Part shown: positions 44,765 to 55,712 of the stretch, one piece after another
Numbering within the stretch: position 1 is the first letter of the stretch
How the letters are laid out: every line of letters begins with the position of its first letter
Assembly: GCA_014155875.1 (NCBI GenBank)
Contig: JACEFZ010024509.1
Coordinates: forward strand, 225,001 to 289,000
Direction of reading: 5' to 3'
Source: Cepaea nemoralis
Lineage: Eukaryota; Mollusca; Gastropoda; Stylommatophora; Helicidae
Length of the DNA: 64,000 nucleotides
The notes under the pieces: model-generated
Database searches by the model: none
Seen by the model: only the letters and a program-made list of their open reading frames with translations
What the model was told of the DNA's origin: nothing
Position numbers and translations under genes: made by a program

Positions 44765-46127
44765 TTATTCTGTAATTGATAAAATGCTGCTTTCGTTACA
44801 AATAGAAATGAACGTGTTACAACACGCAGGCACCATTCACATATCACTTATTTAAAGTTAGGACAATGGGCAGGCATGGGGTGTCACTCTTTATTTTGAC
44901 TACTCGATAAAAACGCTGTGTGATCACCTCGCCGTTGAGTGTGCCAAACAATAGAATATCTGTTTTATATGCTATCATTGATTCTACATAGTTAATTTCT
45001 GATACGTAGATGTCCCATATCTTACGATAACCATGTGTGCAGTTAAAGCGCTGAAGACGTTCACGTGATGTTTCAATGCAGTAAATATAACTTCCGAGGG
45101 ACAACAACATATTTCTTCTCGGTGGCAGTGGTCAGTAAGGTTCTTGGAGTAAACAATTCCAGACTGTATCACGTGTGTAGATCTGTAAGGTTTTCCAATT
45201 GTTCATGTACAACACGTTGTCAAACACGGCTAAACTAGCCATTTGTGGATCTGGCAGTGTCGTGTACTCATGGGTGGAACAATCCTTGAAGAGGTAAATA
45301 TTAACATTGGCACCCGAAGCAAAGGCCATGGCGTGTTTCATCTCACTTATTGCCCTATGAAAAGCGGTATCAGGCCATGGGCCATATTCATGTTTCACAG
45401 ACAATTTATAGTCGACAGCTCTAAATATCATAGCATGGGAAGCCCTACAGGACATCATCAAACAGTTCTCTCAAACATTTATTGCTCACCAAACAAAGAC
45501 GTACAGCAGATACCAGTTTTAGAACATACTGCTTTCTATCCACGATTGTGGTATTGACAAATACATCATCAGTACTTTCAGAAGCAATACCAGCTTGTGA
45601 CTCCATTGACACTTGTGAGCCTTTCTCCGTAAAGTGTATCCAATTCAAAATAATCCTTACAACATACTCTTCACAGGGATCTTTCAAATGATCGTTTTGA
45701 AGAATATTATAAACATTGATTAAATCCCACATCGGATATATACAACTCGAAATTGTTGCACACAAAATTGAAGGAGAAGCTCTTAACATTCTGTGAATCA
45801 AGCTGGTTTGCATGATTGTAAAATTCAAGACAGTTCGATACTGTCATGGTGTTTTAACACAACGCTCACATTCATCAATCATGAAGTCAATCTGTAGATG
45901 AACTGTGGCATGCCACACTTCAACAATATTTTTATTCGTTAAACCACAAATTCCTTTGTACAAGGAATATAAGATGACAGCAAATGCATCTTTAGTGACT
46001 CCTTGAAGATCAACACAATTCTCTTGGCACTCCTTCATCTGCGATCTGAAGAGAACCTGGAAGTATCCAATGCAAGCATTCAGGATCACTTTATGACACT
46101 GAAAAGAAACACCCTCTACTAAAACAG
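44765..46127 (-). pseudogene. Duplicated BTB-kelch gene copy, decayed
   Basis: Minus-strand pieces match the gene at 15222-17216 in order: the BTB end (MILNACIGYFQVLFRSQMKE, VTKDAFAVILYSLYKGICGL), the BACK region (YNILQNDHLKDPCEEYVVRI), and the start of the propeller (HAMAFASGANVNIYLF, MASLAVFDNVLYMNNWKTLQ, MLLSLGSYIYCIETSRERL). About 100 codons of the propeller are lost: ILLFGTLNGEV joins directly to KIKSDTPCLPIV. Frame breaks near 45130, 45445, 45740 and 45845, and loss of the N-terminus at 46127, show it is dead. The orientation matches the parent gene. Confidence 0.88.
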
Positions 46128-46237
46128 GTTAGCCTTCCTGGGGAACTCTCACTGTTGTGGTGCCGTCCACATCCCAGCTGGTCAAGTTAGAACGGTCAAA
46201 GACTTCACTGTCAGCCCTCAAGCGAAGGCAAGGGCAG
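46128..46237. repeat. 0.5-kb tandem repeat R, left part (split by element B)
   Basis: It matches 54607-54727: CCTTCCTGGGGA, ACTGTTGTG, CAGCTGGTCAAGTTAGAACGG and AAGGCAAGGGCAG. The final GGCAG (46233-46237) is the target duplication of element B. Confidence 0.75.
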
Positions 46238-47307
46238 TGTGGCATAACCACTAACCACCATTATTCAGTTACCAAGAATGCACGCCAAAAAGAGAGGAGA
46301 AAATATAACAATTGACTGCACAAACTCAAACTGAAACCAAAACTGAAAACGAACGCAAAATCAAAACTGAAAATGAACGATTGACAGATGGAAATTCTTG
46401 GAAATATTTCATCAGTCAAAGCTCAGGAGATCATTGGTTAGAAACAGACATGTGACAACGCCTCCATTCGAACGCCTGCTTAGAATATGTTAATCGCGCA
46501 CTTATACCGCAAACAGCTTGACGATAAGACGCAAAAGCTGGTGTGACCGAATTTTCAAATAAGGACGGCAGAATGTCTGAATCCGAGGTAAGCTTGTAAA
46601 TCCTTAGCTTAAATTGAAGATTCTTCACACTTAGACTGCACAACATTTACATGTTTACAATGTTTCTACACTTGTTGACATCTTATGCATTGATGTTTAT
46701 TTATTGATTGGCTGTAAACTTGGGACTATATGCCATTTTCTATTTTATCCTGTGTAAACAACAACAGAAAATGTATGTAACAGGCCTAAAGACACAGGCC
46801 TAGTCAATAAATGATGAACCTTAACTGACCTTCTGTTGATTTGTCAGTCCAACCTATCTGTTGATTCTCCATCTTATGTGTGTAAAACATGTTGTCAAGG
46901 TCTACTGGAATTTGTTAAATGTTTACTTGTCAAAAACACATCTACTCATGATGAGATACTGAATTGGGGGCGAGAAGTCTCTAGGTCTATCAACTGCTCA
47001 ACACCCATGTTTTCTTAACATAAATCAGGCTGAGAGAATTCTCCAGACTTTCCTCAGAATTGAAAAAGGGGGGCTCAAGAGCTAAAAGAATCCTTGGAGA
47101 AGAGGCAGAATCCCAGTTAGTATTTACTATTCTCACCAGGGCCATAATCTATATCTCCTAGACTAAATTAATAAGACAAAGCCTGCAGATAACTCGAGGG
47201 TCGTATTCTAGGGTTATTGAAGATAGAAGAGGATGGGGCCCAACTTCTTTAGTTAGAAATGGGGCATGCACTACAGTGATCTCCCAGTCCCTTCAGAATA
47301 TATGACA
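46238..47307 (+). repeat. 5' LTR of element B
   Basis: 1070 bp. AATAAA at 46806-46811 is a candidate polyadenylation signal. A 60-codon frame at 46836-47018 recurs in the other LTR, but it is simply shared LTR sequence. Confidence 0.92.
46806..46811 (+). promoter_or_regulatory. AATAAA in LTR B
   Basis: The hexamer lies in GTCAATAAATGATG, conserved in both LTRs. Confidence 0.5.
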
Positions 47308-47900
47308 TATTGGAGGGCTGCGTCCTGGATGGTTCCCAGGGAATAAATTTAATTAAACAGTGTACATTGTGTCTAATTAAACAATTACATAAAACATTGT
47401 GCTAGTTAAACAATTACATAAACATTAACACAAATATCTTTAGATCAAGTATTGTCATTTTTGATTAACTTAATTAATTAACAACATGTTGGTTGTAAAT
47501 CATTAATCACACATAGATAGAATCTGTATTACCTGAATAATGTGTTTTCAGGTTAATTAAATATAGAGTGTGAATCTACTGTCCAAACACTACTTCTCTT
47601 CCAGAGAAGGTGTTCTTTTCCTGAGGAGTCTGAACTTACAGCATTTCATCAACTACCGGAAAATCTTATCTGGAGGGAAATCTCTGTCTAATTTCAGATG
47701 CTTTTCTTTTACTTGGGATTAATTCTGGTTACTTCAATGCCTGCTGTCTTTGGCTTTTCCCGCATTGGCAGACAGACATAACATAAAGTGTTTAATATTG
47801 TGCATGCTTTGCTGTATATTTGCAGATCCAGGGACTGACAAGCTTACGCGGATCAGACCAAACTGCATTTATATTTTTTGTTAGGTAGGGCAAATAAAGA
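47308..47900 (+). other. Leader of element B with candidate primer-binding site
   Basis: TAT is followed by TGGAGGGCTGCGTCC, again beginning with TGG as expected of a tRNA primer site; the tRNA is not identified. The remainder is AT-rich noncoding leader. Confidence 0.45.
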
Positions 47901-50126
47901 ATGGCTGTCAGCTGTGGACTTGAAGAAGGGAGGTGGGCAACTAAGTTGTCGCAAGCATTAAGATCTACCGCGTACAACGTGTTATCTCGACTCACACGTG
48001 AGGAACAACAGGACTACGCAACACTCAAGACGGCACTCTTGAGCCGATTCGAAGTGGACGGTGACTCTTACAAAGCTCGATTCAAAGCAGCAAGGAAAGA
48101 ACCGGGCGAAAGCTACGCGCAACTGGTTGAAAGACTGAAATCTTATATCCAACGATGGGCAAGCCTAGGAAAGTTTGAAGAAAGTTTTGAGGGACTCCGT
48201 GAGATGATCATCATTGATCAGATCAAGGGCAAAATGTCGGGTGAGATGAAAGCATTCTTAACACAAAACGGGGCCGACCACCTAGAAAACATCATCATCC
48301 TGGCAGAGAGATTTGAAAAATCTCAGAAGGAGATGGGAGGTAAGGGACGTTCAAACAACACCCCCTATCAAAATAAAACTCCAAAGCCAAAAGAGGGTGA
48401 AAACACCTTAGCCACCAAGAAAAATGGGAAATCCAAGAAAAACACTCAAAACACAGCCCAAATAGCGCCGAAGGAGGAAAAACCATTCTGCACCCATTGC
48501 AAAATTAGAGGTCACACATTTCAGAATTGTAGGAAGAAGCCACCTCCACACACAGCGGCCTGTTTGGCCAACCGAAAAGAGAAAAGAGTGAGCACTGGTG
48601 AAACGTCCAAACAGACACCTCATCAAGACAGATCATCTCGTATTCCGGTTGTAGAATCCATCTTGCTAAATGGATTCAAAACGACCTGTCTATATGATAC
48701 TGAGTTATCGTATGACTGTGTTGTTACATCATCCTTAGTTCACCATGAACAGGTGACAGAGGAAATATTTGAATTACAGGGACCACTGAAGAGTTCAATG
48801 AATATGTCTCTTCCAGTGGCAAAAGAGAACATAGCCTCTCGGTATATCACTGGGACAATCAAGGCAGCAGTCTTGGACGATCCGATATATCACGTAATCC
48901 TCGGCTGTAGATTTATCGTTCTAGGAGAACCTGTTCAACCTGTGGCGAAGGCGACAATGACCACTCGATCCCAGGCGAAAAAGACTCCAGAAACAACTAC
49001 GCCAATCCCTCGAACGGAGGAACTGAAGAGGGCACAAGAAGCCGACAGCACCTTGGATCCCTGCTTCAGAAAACTGCTAAAATCACATTTACCTCTACGT
49101 AAAGGTGATCTGTTCATGAAGTCAGCACTTCTTTACAGAAAAGCAGGACGAGGTGGACAAGAGTTTAATCAACGTGTTGTACCAACTCCATACAGGACCA
49201 AGATCTCGGAAATGGGTCATAGTCTACCATTCAGTGGGCATATGGGTATAAACGCAACTACACAGCGGATTACAACTCACTACTTTTGGCCAGGGATGAA
49301 CTCAGACATATAACGGTTTGTAAAATGATGCCCACAGTGTCAGAAAGTATCACCAAAACACCGGACACCACCGGCAATGTTGGGTGAATCGCCCATCACT
49401 GGAATTCCATTTGAGAAAGTGGCAGTAGACATAGTCGGACCTCTCTCAGCAACGAAGAGGCGAAACCGATTCATATTAACGCTTGTGGACACAACAACCA
49501 TGTGGGCCGAAGCAGTTCCTATGCCCAGCTGTGACTCCAAACACGTCGCTGATGCATTATTAGGAATATTCACACGTCTAGGATTCACAAAAAAGATATT
49601 GACGGACAACGGTTCACAGTTTCGTGGTAAGCTCATGGAAGAGACCTTCAGACTTTTTCATGCACGCCATATCTTCAGTTCACCATATCACCCTCAGTCA
49701 AATGGACTTGTGGAAAGGTGGAACGGGACATTGATTAGTATCCTGCGCAAAATTGCCCAGGAGAAGACAAAGGATTGGGACTTGTATTTACCCGCAGCTT
49801 TATTCGCTTACAGGGAAGTACCCCATCACTCAACAGGTTTTGCTCCAGGTACACTGTTGTTTGGACGACCGATTAAAGAACCACTTGAGGCGTTACTTCG
49901 AACCTGGACCGATAATACTACAGATGATACAGTCGTGACTGCATCTACATATGTTGCCGAGTTGAAAAATCGTGTACAGCACAGTTGGAAACAAGCGAAT
50001 GTCAATCTACGTCACGCCAGACGAAGAATTGCTCGTAACTTCAACCGCAAGGCAAAGGATAGAGAGTTAGAGGTAGGAGAGAAGGTGATGTTGCTGCTCC
50101 AACCAGTCAGAATAAGCTGCAAATAG
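47901..50126 (+). pseudogene. Element B Gag-protease-integrase frame with two stops
   Basis: One frame from the ATG at 47901. Gag has a SCAN-like helical part (about residues 45-145; SYKARFKAARKEPGESYAQL and LKSYIQRWASLGKF). A CCHC knuckle, CTHCKIRGHTFQNC, lies near residue 197. The protease site that should be DTG/DSG is DTE here (CLYDTELSYD), so it is probably inactive; VILGCRFI follows. The integrase finger (MGHSLPFSGHMG...CPQCQK) is cut by TAA at 49311-49313 and TGA at 49326-49328. The frame then continues with AVDIVGPL, LTDNGSQF and GLVERWNG (D-X35-E). The frame is lost near 50100. As in element A, no RT precedes the integrase. Confidence 0.88.
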
Positions 50127-50345
50127 GATGGAGAGGACCTTATGTGGTGACGGAGAAGATCTCAGTACCAACTACAGAATTTCAGTCAAAGGCAAGATGA
50201 AAGTATTTCACATAAACATCTTGAAGAAATATCATGAAAGACCCTCAACCACCGAACCTGCACATCTGATGGCCATGAGTGTGGCTACTGAAGTCGAAGA
50301 AGGATCAACAATGGGAGTCGAGTACCCACTGCAAGCCAAAAGAGA
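50095..50345 (+). pseudogene. Element B integrase C-terminus, frameshifted
   Basis: The C-terminal integrase module is spread over three frames. IGWRGPYVVTEKI (the GPY motif) is in one frame. NYRISVKGKMKVFHINILKK (the conserved HIN-L-x-x-Y segment) is in another, from about 50168. The RT begins in the third with FKDVEINPNLTKDQ. Two indels within about 70 bases explain this. Confidence 0.8.
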
Positions 50346-51832
50346 CCTTTAAGGATGTGGAAATCAATCCCAACTTAACAAAGGATCAGCAAAAGCAGAT
50401 TAGGGAACTTATGGCAAAGTATGCAGAAGTACTTACTGATAAGCCAGGAAAAACTGATTTGGAGGAATTTGACATGAAGTTAAATGACACAGTGTCTGTG
50501 CGAGTCAAGACTTACCCAGTTCCTTATGCAAAGCAAAAGACTTTAGAGGAAGAAATACAACAGCTGCTCACCGCAGGAATAATCTCACCATCTGAATCAC
50601 CTTACAGTGCTAGCGTCGTTTTATTGAGAAAGCCAAGTGGAGAACATAGATTGTGCATCGATTATCAACAGCTCAATGCTATTACTGAATTCCAAGCAGA
50701 AACTCTGTCTGATCAGAATAAACTCTTCACAGCACTCAATCGAGCTAAGTACTTTACTAGGATTGATCTCAGTAAGGGATATTACCAGATTCCTGTAAAA
50801 CCGGAAGTTAGACCATGGTTAGCTTTCAGCACGCCTGGAGGACACTATGAGTTCAACGTTCTTCCATTCGGATTAAGTAATGCTCCCAGCGTTTTTACAT
50901 GTATGATGAGAAAATTACTTGACCCACTACAGCATCCAGACATCAGTCACTTCATGGATGACATCCTGATCGCCACTGAAACATTTGAAGAGCATGTAGA
51001 AACACTGCATCTTTTGTTCAGGCGCCTCAGAGAAACTGGATTGACGGCTAGACCAAAGAAGTGTCAAATAGGATTCCAAGAATTGGACTTTCTAGGTCAT
51101 AAGATATCTCATGGACTGATAACTCCACAAGAGGGAAATGTGGACAAACTCCAGAGAGCACCTCGTCCAAAAACAAAGAAGAATGTAAGATCATTTGTAT
51201 CCTTATGTGGATTCTATCAAAAATACATTAAGGACTTCAACACTCTGTCAGCACCTTTAACGGATCTTACCAAAAAGGGGAAACCAGAGAAAGCCACTTG
51301 GTCAGCTGACTGTGAGAGAGCTTTCACAGCACTAAAGCAGACATTAACTGCTCATCCAGTCTTACATCTACCAGACCTCGACCAACCATTCGTGCTGCGC
51401 ACCGATGCCAGTAACATAGGAATTGGGGCAACGTTGTTGCAGAGAAAGGGAGATGTACCATCAGAGCTATTCCCTGTAGCCTATGCTAGCAGGAAATTAA
51501 ATGCAGCAGAAAGAAATTACAGTACTATCAAGAGAGAATGTCTTGCGCTCGTATGGAGTGTACAGAAGTTTCAGGCATACCTATATGGCAAACACTTCAC
51601 AATGCAATGTGACCATCAACCACTCATGTTTCTCGCAGCATCCAAGACTCTGAATGCCCGACTTATGAGGTGGTTGCTGCTTCTTCAACCCTACTCTTTC
51701 CAGGTTGAATACGTTCCTGGGAAAATGAATGTGGGAGCGGACTTCCTGAGTCGACACCCAGTGCCTGATGAACCAGATCAATCAGATGCAGAAGAGAATA
51801 CAAGGGAGGAAAACACGGGAGAAGTTAGATAA
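50279..51832 (+). CDS. Element B reverse transcriptase-RNase H
   Basis: Open for 517 codons; the ATG is internal to an ancestral polyprotein. RT motifs in order: VVLLRKPSGEHRLCIDYQQL, YFTRIDLSKGYYQIPV, LPFGLSNAPSVF, the catalytic SHFMDDILIATE (FMDD where most have YxDD; both aspartates kept), and FLGHKISHG. The connection KKNVRSFVSLCGFYQKYIKD follows. RNase H has LRTDASNIGIGATLLQ, IKRECLALVWSV and MQCDHQPLMFL, ending VEYVPGKMNVGADFLSRHP. An acidic tail ends at 51830-51832, only 54 bases before the 3' LTR. All usual RT-RNase H acidic residues are present. Confidence 0.92.
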   Translation: MWLLKSKKDQQWESSTHCKPKETFKDVEINPNLTKDQQKQIRELMAKYAEVLTDKPGKTDLEEFDMKLNDTVSVRVKTYPVPYAKQKTLEEEIQQLLTAGIISPSESPYSASVVLLRKPSGEHRLCIDYQQLNAITEFQAETLSDQNKLFTALNRAKYFTRIDLSKGYYQIPVKPEVRPWLAFSTPGGHYEFNVLPFGLSNAPSVFTCMMRKLLDPLQHPDISHFMDDILIATETFEEHVETLHLLFRRLRETGLTARPKKCQIGFQELDFLGHKISHGLITPQEGNVDKLQRAPRPKTKKNVRSFVSLCGFYQKYIKDFNTLSAPLTDLTKKGKPEKATWSADCERAFTALKQTLTAHPVLHLPDLDQPFVLRTDASNIGIGATLLQRKGDVPSELFPVAYASRKLNAAERNYSTIKRECLALVWSVQKFQAYLYGKHFTMQCDHQPLMFLAASKTLNARLMRWLLLLQPYSFQVEYVPGKMNVGADFLSRHPVPDEPDQSDAEENTREENTGEVR

Positions 51833-51871
51833 CTGAAAATGCTGGAAACATAGTTTCATACCGTAGAACAA

Positions 51872-51886
51872 TCTGGGGTGGGGCCA
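51872..51886 (+). promoter_or_regulatory. Polypurine tract of element B
   Basis: TCTGGGGTGGGGCCA directly before the 3' LTR. G-rich with two interruptions. Confidence 0.6.
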
Positions 51887-54222
51887 TGTGGCATAATCAC
51901 TAACCACCATTATTCAGTTACCAAGAATGCACGCCAAAAAGAGAGGGGAAAATATAACAATTGACTGCACAAACTCAAACTGAAACCAAAACTGAAAACG
52001 AACGCAAAATCAAAACTGAAAATGAACGATTGACAGATGACGTCAATTCTTGGAAATATTTCATCAGTCAAAGCTCAGGAGATCATTGGTTAGAAACAGA
52101 CATGTGACAACGCCTCCATTCAAACGCCTGCTCAGAATATGTTAAACGCGCACTTCTACCGCGATAAGACGCAAAAGCTGGTGTGACCGAATTTTCAAAT
52201 AAGGACGGCAGAATGTCTGAATCCGAGGTAAGCTTGTAAATCCTTAGGTTAAACTGATGACCAGATGTATCAAGTATCAAGTAATGGTATCCAGTGTTTG
52301 TAATGTCAATTGAAATGTATTATTGTAAATTAAAAACTCTGCAGTGAAAAATGCTCGACTGTTAGATTCTGACGACACAGAGCCGTTTGCCGAGCAAAAT
52401 GACAATCTAATACTCTCTTCAACAAAAACTGCAACCTCTGATATTCTTAAAGATAGTTATTAACTTTAAGAAGTGCATAATAATACTACATTCTATTCTA
52501 GACAACTGTACGAAGTGATGATTCTAAAGCAATCTTGTGCATTTCATCAGAAACACTGCTGAAATTGCTATCACTATCTACACTCATAAGACAGTTCGTG
52601 TACTAGAAGAAGTGCCTCGTTTTAAAACAGACTTATCTATGCCTATTTACAATCTAGAGAGCTGAGAGAGAAGTCATATTTTCCCTTTCTCCTTCATATA
52701 TTGAATAAATAGGGTTTGATGGAATAAATATTTATATTTATGTCAGATTTTACTTAGATAAGGGCACTCATGAACTGCATTAACTCAGAAAAGTTATACT
52801 TCGCGGAACTCCATCACCAGAAGTTGACTTAACCCACTACTCAACATAACTTAACACACAACCCCACACAACTCAACACACAACCCCACAAGAACAACAG
52901 GTAATGGGAGAGGAGTTAATATACAAAGAAGAAGGAAAAGTTGGTTAATTTGGAAAACACAGAGAACCATTTATACACACTACAAACCCAATTGAGTGAT
53001 AGAAATGTTATAAATGTATGCCATTTATTTACATGCATCTTAACACCTCCTCACTCTTGTCACTGTCTTACTGTACACGTCTCACTGACCCCAGGTTCAA
53101 TGAGAACTTACATACAGCAGGAACCAGCTGATCCCAGGCGTACACAGTGTGATAAACTCTGACCACCCCAAATTAACCCAACACTAGATCAGAGAAAATA
53201 AGAGAGGAAAGGGGGGGGGGGGACTAAGTCCTACTTCAGGAATATAGGTTTCTTCCGACCTACTTCTAGAACTAACCAACAAACCAACCAACCACCCAAA
53301 CCAGACCAGAAAGAGGGAAGCCGAGAGAAAGAGATGAACCACACGTGAGATGGAAGATGACTTGGCCATGAGCAGAGTATGGGAAGCCTTCAGAGAAGCT
53401 ACACGGGCAGAACTGAAGTGGATCCATCAGACAATGGACCCACGTTTATCCTAATCTCCCAATCACCAGGTTACCTTTCTCAATGGAACACACCACACCC
53501 AATTTCAGGAACTGATACCTAATTGTTGATTTATCATCTTCACACTTAGACTGCACAACATTTACATGTTTACAATGTTTCTACACTTGTTGACATCTTA
53601 TGCATTGATGTTTATTTGTTGATTGACTGTAAACTTAGGCCTATATGCCATTTTCTATTTTATCCTGTGTAAACAACAACAGAAAATGTATGTAACAGGC
53701 CTAAAGACACAGGCCCAGTCAATAAATGATGAACCTTAACTGACCCTCTGTTGATTTGTCAGTCCAACCTATCTGTTGATTCTCCATCTTATGTGTGTAA
53801 AACATGTTGTCAAGGTCTACTGGAATTTGTTAAATGTTTACTTGTCAAAAACACATCTACTCATGATGAGATACTGAATTGGGGGAGAGAAGACTCTAGG
53901 TCTATCAACTGCTCAACATCCATGTTTTCTTAACATAAATCAGGCTGAGAGAATTCTCCAGACTTTCCTCAGAATTGAAAAAGGGGGGTTCAAGAGCTAA
54001 AAGAATCCTTGGAGAAGGGACAGAATCCCAGTTAGTATTTACTATTCTCACAAGGGCCATAATCTATATCTCCTAGACTAAATTAATAAGACGAAGCCTG
54101 CAGATAACTCGAGGGTCATATTCTAGGATTATTGAAGATAGAAGAGGATGGGGCCCAACTTCTTTAGTTAGAAATGGGGCATGCACTACAGTGATCTCCC
54201 AGTCCCTTCAGAATATATGACA
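51887..54222 (+). repeat. 3' LTR of element B, with extra internal segment
   Basis: 51887-52250 matches the first third of the 5' LTR. 53530-54222 matches the rest, starting at CTTCACACTTAGACTGCAC. Small indels (for example near 52160) show clear divergence between the LTRs. Confidence 0.88.
52250..53530. other. 1.27-kb segment present only in the 3' LTR
   Basis: No counterpart occurs in the 5' LTR. It includes a CAACACACAACCCCACA direct repeat (52855-52890) and a G-run of about 12 (53210-53222). No clear terminal repeats, TSD or protein motif were found. It is either an insertion into the 3' LTR or sequence deleted from the 5' LTR. Confidence 0.7.
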
Positions 54223-55130
54223 GGCAGACTATGGGCATTTACATCCATCAAAAGAGGCTTCCATAATTGCAGAGTCGATACATAGCGCTCTGGTACTGGC
54301 TTCACCCAAGGAATTGCCACGTTCTGCACATGGCCTCTTTAATTCCCCACTTCCATGTATTGGGTATTTCGTTTGTCACAGACCGCTTCCCGCACAAAGC
54401 AGGGACGGTCGGTCTGAAAGACGGCGTCCACTCAGCGAGCTTTCGGTTCGGACATGTGCTGGACGATGTGTCCTTAATAAAAAATAGTCAGAGCTGTTCC
54501 GGGCACGAAGGACATTCCACTCTCACTCGGACGTTTTTGCGTTGCTCCAATTTTATTTGCACCCTTAGGACGCCACATCCGACTTCTGCGGGCGTTTTTG
54601 TTATCAGGTTTTCCTTCCTGGGGATTTTGAGGGACATTTGACTGTTGTGAGGTCGTCCGTATCTCAGCTGGTCAAGTTAGAACGGCCAAAGACATCACGG
54701 TCAAACCTCAAGGGAAGGCAGGGGCAGACCAAAGGCATTTCCCGCCATCCAAGGAGGCTTCCATAATTGCAGAGCGTGGAGATACTTCCATGTATTGGGT
54801 ATTTCGTTCGCCATTGACCGTTCCCCACGCAAACCAGGAACGGGCAGTCTGCAGACGACATCTACTCAGCAAGCTTTCGCTTGGGACTATGGAATCGTTA
54901 GCCAAGCGTTCCATTTCGTGTTAATGAGACGTTTTTAAACCTTAGTTTGCAGACGACATCCATTCAGCATGTTTCCACTTCGGACTTCAACGTAATGGAA
55001 TCGCTAGCCAAGCGTTCCATTTCGTGTTAATGAGGCGACATCCACTCAGCAAGCTTTCGCGCTGGACTTCCACGTAATGGATTCGCTAGCCAAGCATTCC
55101 ATTTCGTGTTAATGAGACGTTTTTCCACAT
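54223..55130. repeat. 0.5-kb tandem repeat R and internal subrepeats
   Basis: 54223-54606 completes the unit started at 46128. A second unit begins at 54607. Both contain GAGGCTTCCATAATTGCAGAG and CCATGTATTGGGTATTTCG. From about 54850 a shorter subrepeat (about 85-98 bp) with CCACTCAGCAAGCTTTCG, AATGGAATCGCTAGCC and TTCCATTTCGTGTTAATGAG occurs three times. Confidence 0.75.
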
Positions 55131-55595
55131 TTGACTACGCTCACTCAAAGAGAGTAAATACCGACTTGCATCGTAACCATTGCGTGCCACTGGGACGTTT
55201 TTTCCACCTTTGGTAACGCTCACAAGGTAGGCTGCATGTGCTGCCGGCTCAGCATCTCACCTCCATTTAGCAGTGGGCGAGTATCATCCCGGCCCTCACA
55301 TCCATGGGATGTTGGCTTAGAGGCGTTCAGCTATATCCATCAGCTGAGAGCCGTAGAGTGTGTGTCTCGATTAAGAATGCAGTGGCATCGTGCGCATAAT
55401 TCGGACTTTGAGTGCAATGGATTTCCTTATCCCTAGCATTTGACTTGCGTGTCCCAAGTCTACCTGCAAGGCTTGTGTCTCTCTTGGTCTGGTTCCTTGA
55501 CCTTGACATGTCCGACATGGGAGACCCAACCAGTAGCTGTGCTTACGTCGGCATAGCTCTTGGGGTCATTGGAACACGCAAGCCCCTCTACCACG
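55131..55595. other. No gene recognised
   Basis: No named feature. An 83-codon frame at 55412-55663 runs into a LINE remnant, but its first part has no domain. Confidence 0.4.
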
Positions 55596-55599
55596 ACAA

Positions 55600-55712
55600 G
55601 GTGGAGACACGTGAGGGGTGGAGGAGGGGGCTGTTGAACGACGGGATGGAGCGTGTATGGTAATGTTCTGAGTACAGTGATGTCAGTTCTTAGCTCAACT
55701 CATCTCAACTCA
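55600..55712 (+). pseudogene. LINE C-terminal end with CTCAA tail
   Basis: GRGLLNDGMERVW is followed by the sequence for a CDVSS-like end, then GTTCTTAGCTCAACTCATCTCAACTC. It matches the end of the copy at 39480-39755. Very short 5'-truncated copy. Confidence 0.6.

Larger units (their letters stand above)
46238..54222 (+). mobile_element. LTR retrotransposon B (Ty3/gypsy superfamily, Gmr1-like order)
   Basis: TG...CA LTRs start TGTGGCATAA and end ATATATGACA; GGCAG flanks both sides (46233-46237 and 54223-54227). The 5' LTR is 1070 bp; the 3' LTR is 2336 bp because of about 1.27 kb of extra sequence. Domain order is Gag with SCAN-like region and CCHC knuckle, degenerate protease, integrase with GPY module, RT, RNase H. 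It has two in-frame stops and two frameshifts, so it is older and more decayed than element A, though clearly of the same order type. The proteins of A and B are only distantly alike, so these are two separate families. Confidence 0.92.

Noticed and set aside
46836..53933. A conserved 60-codon protein occurring twice (46836-47018 and 53751-53933)
   Set aside because: Both lie at the same position within the two LTRs of element B, so identity reflects LTR duplication, not a gene family.
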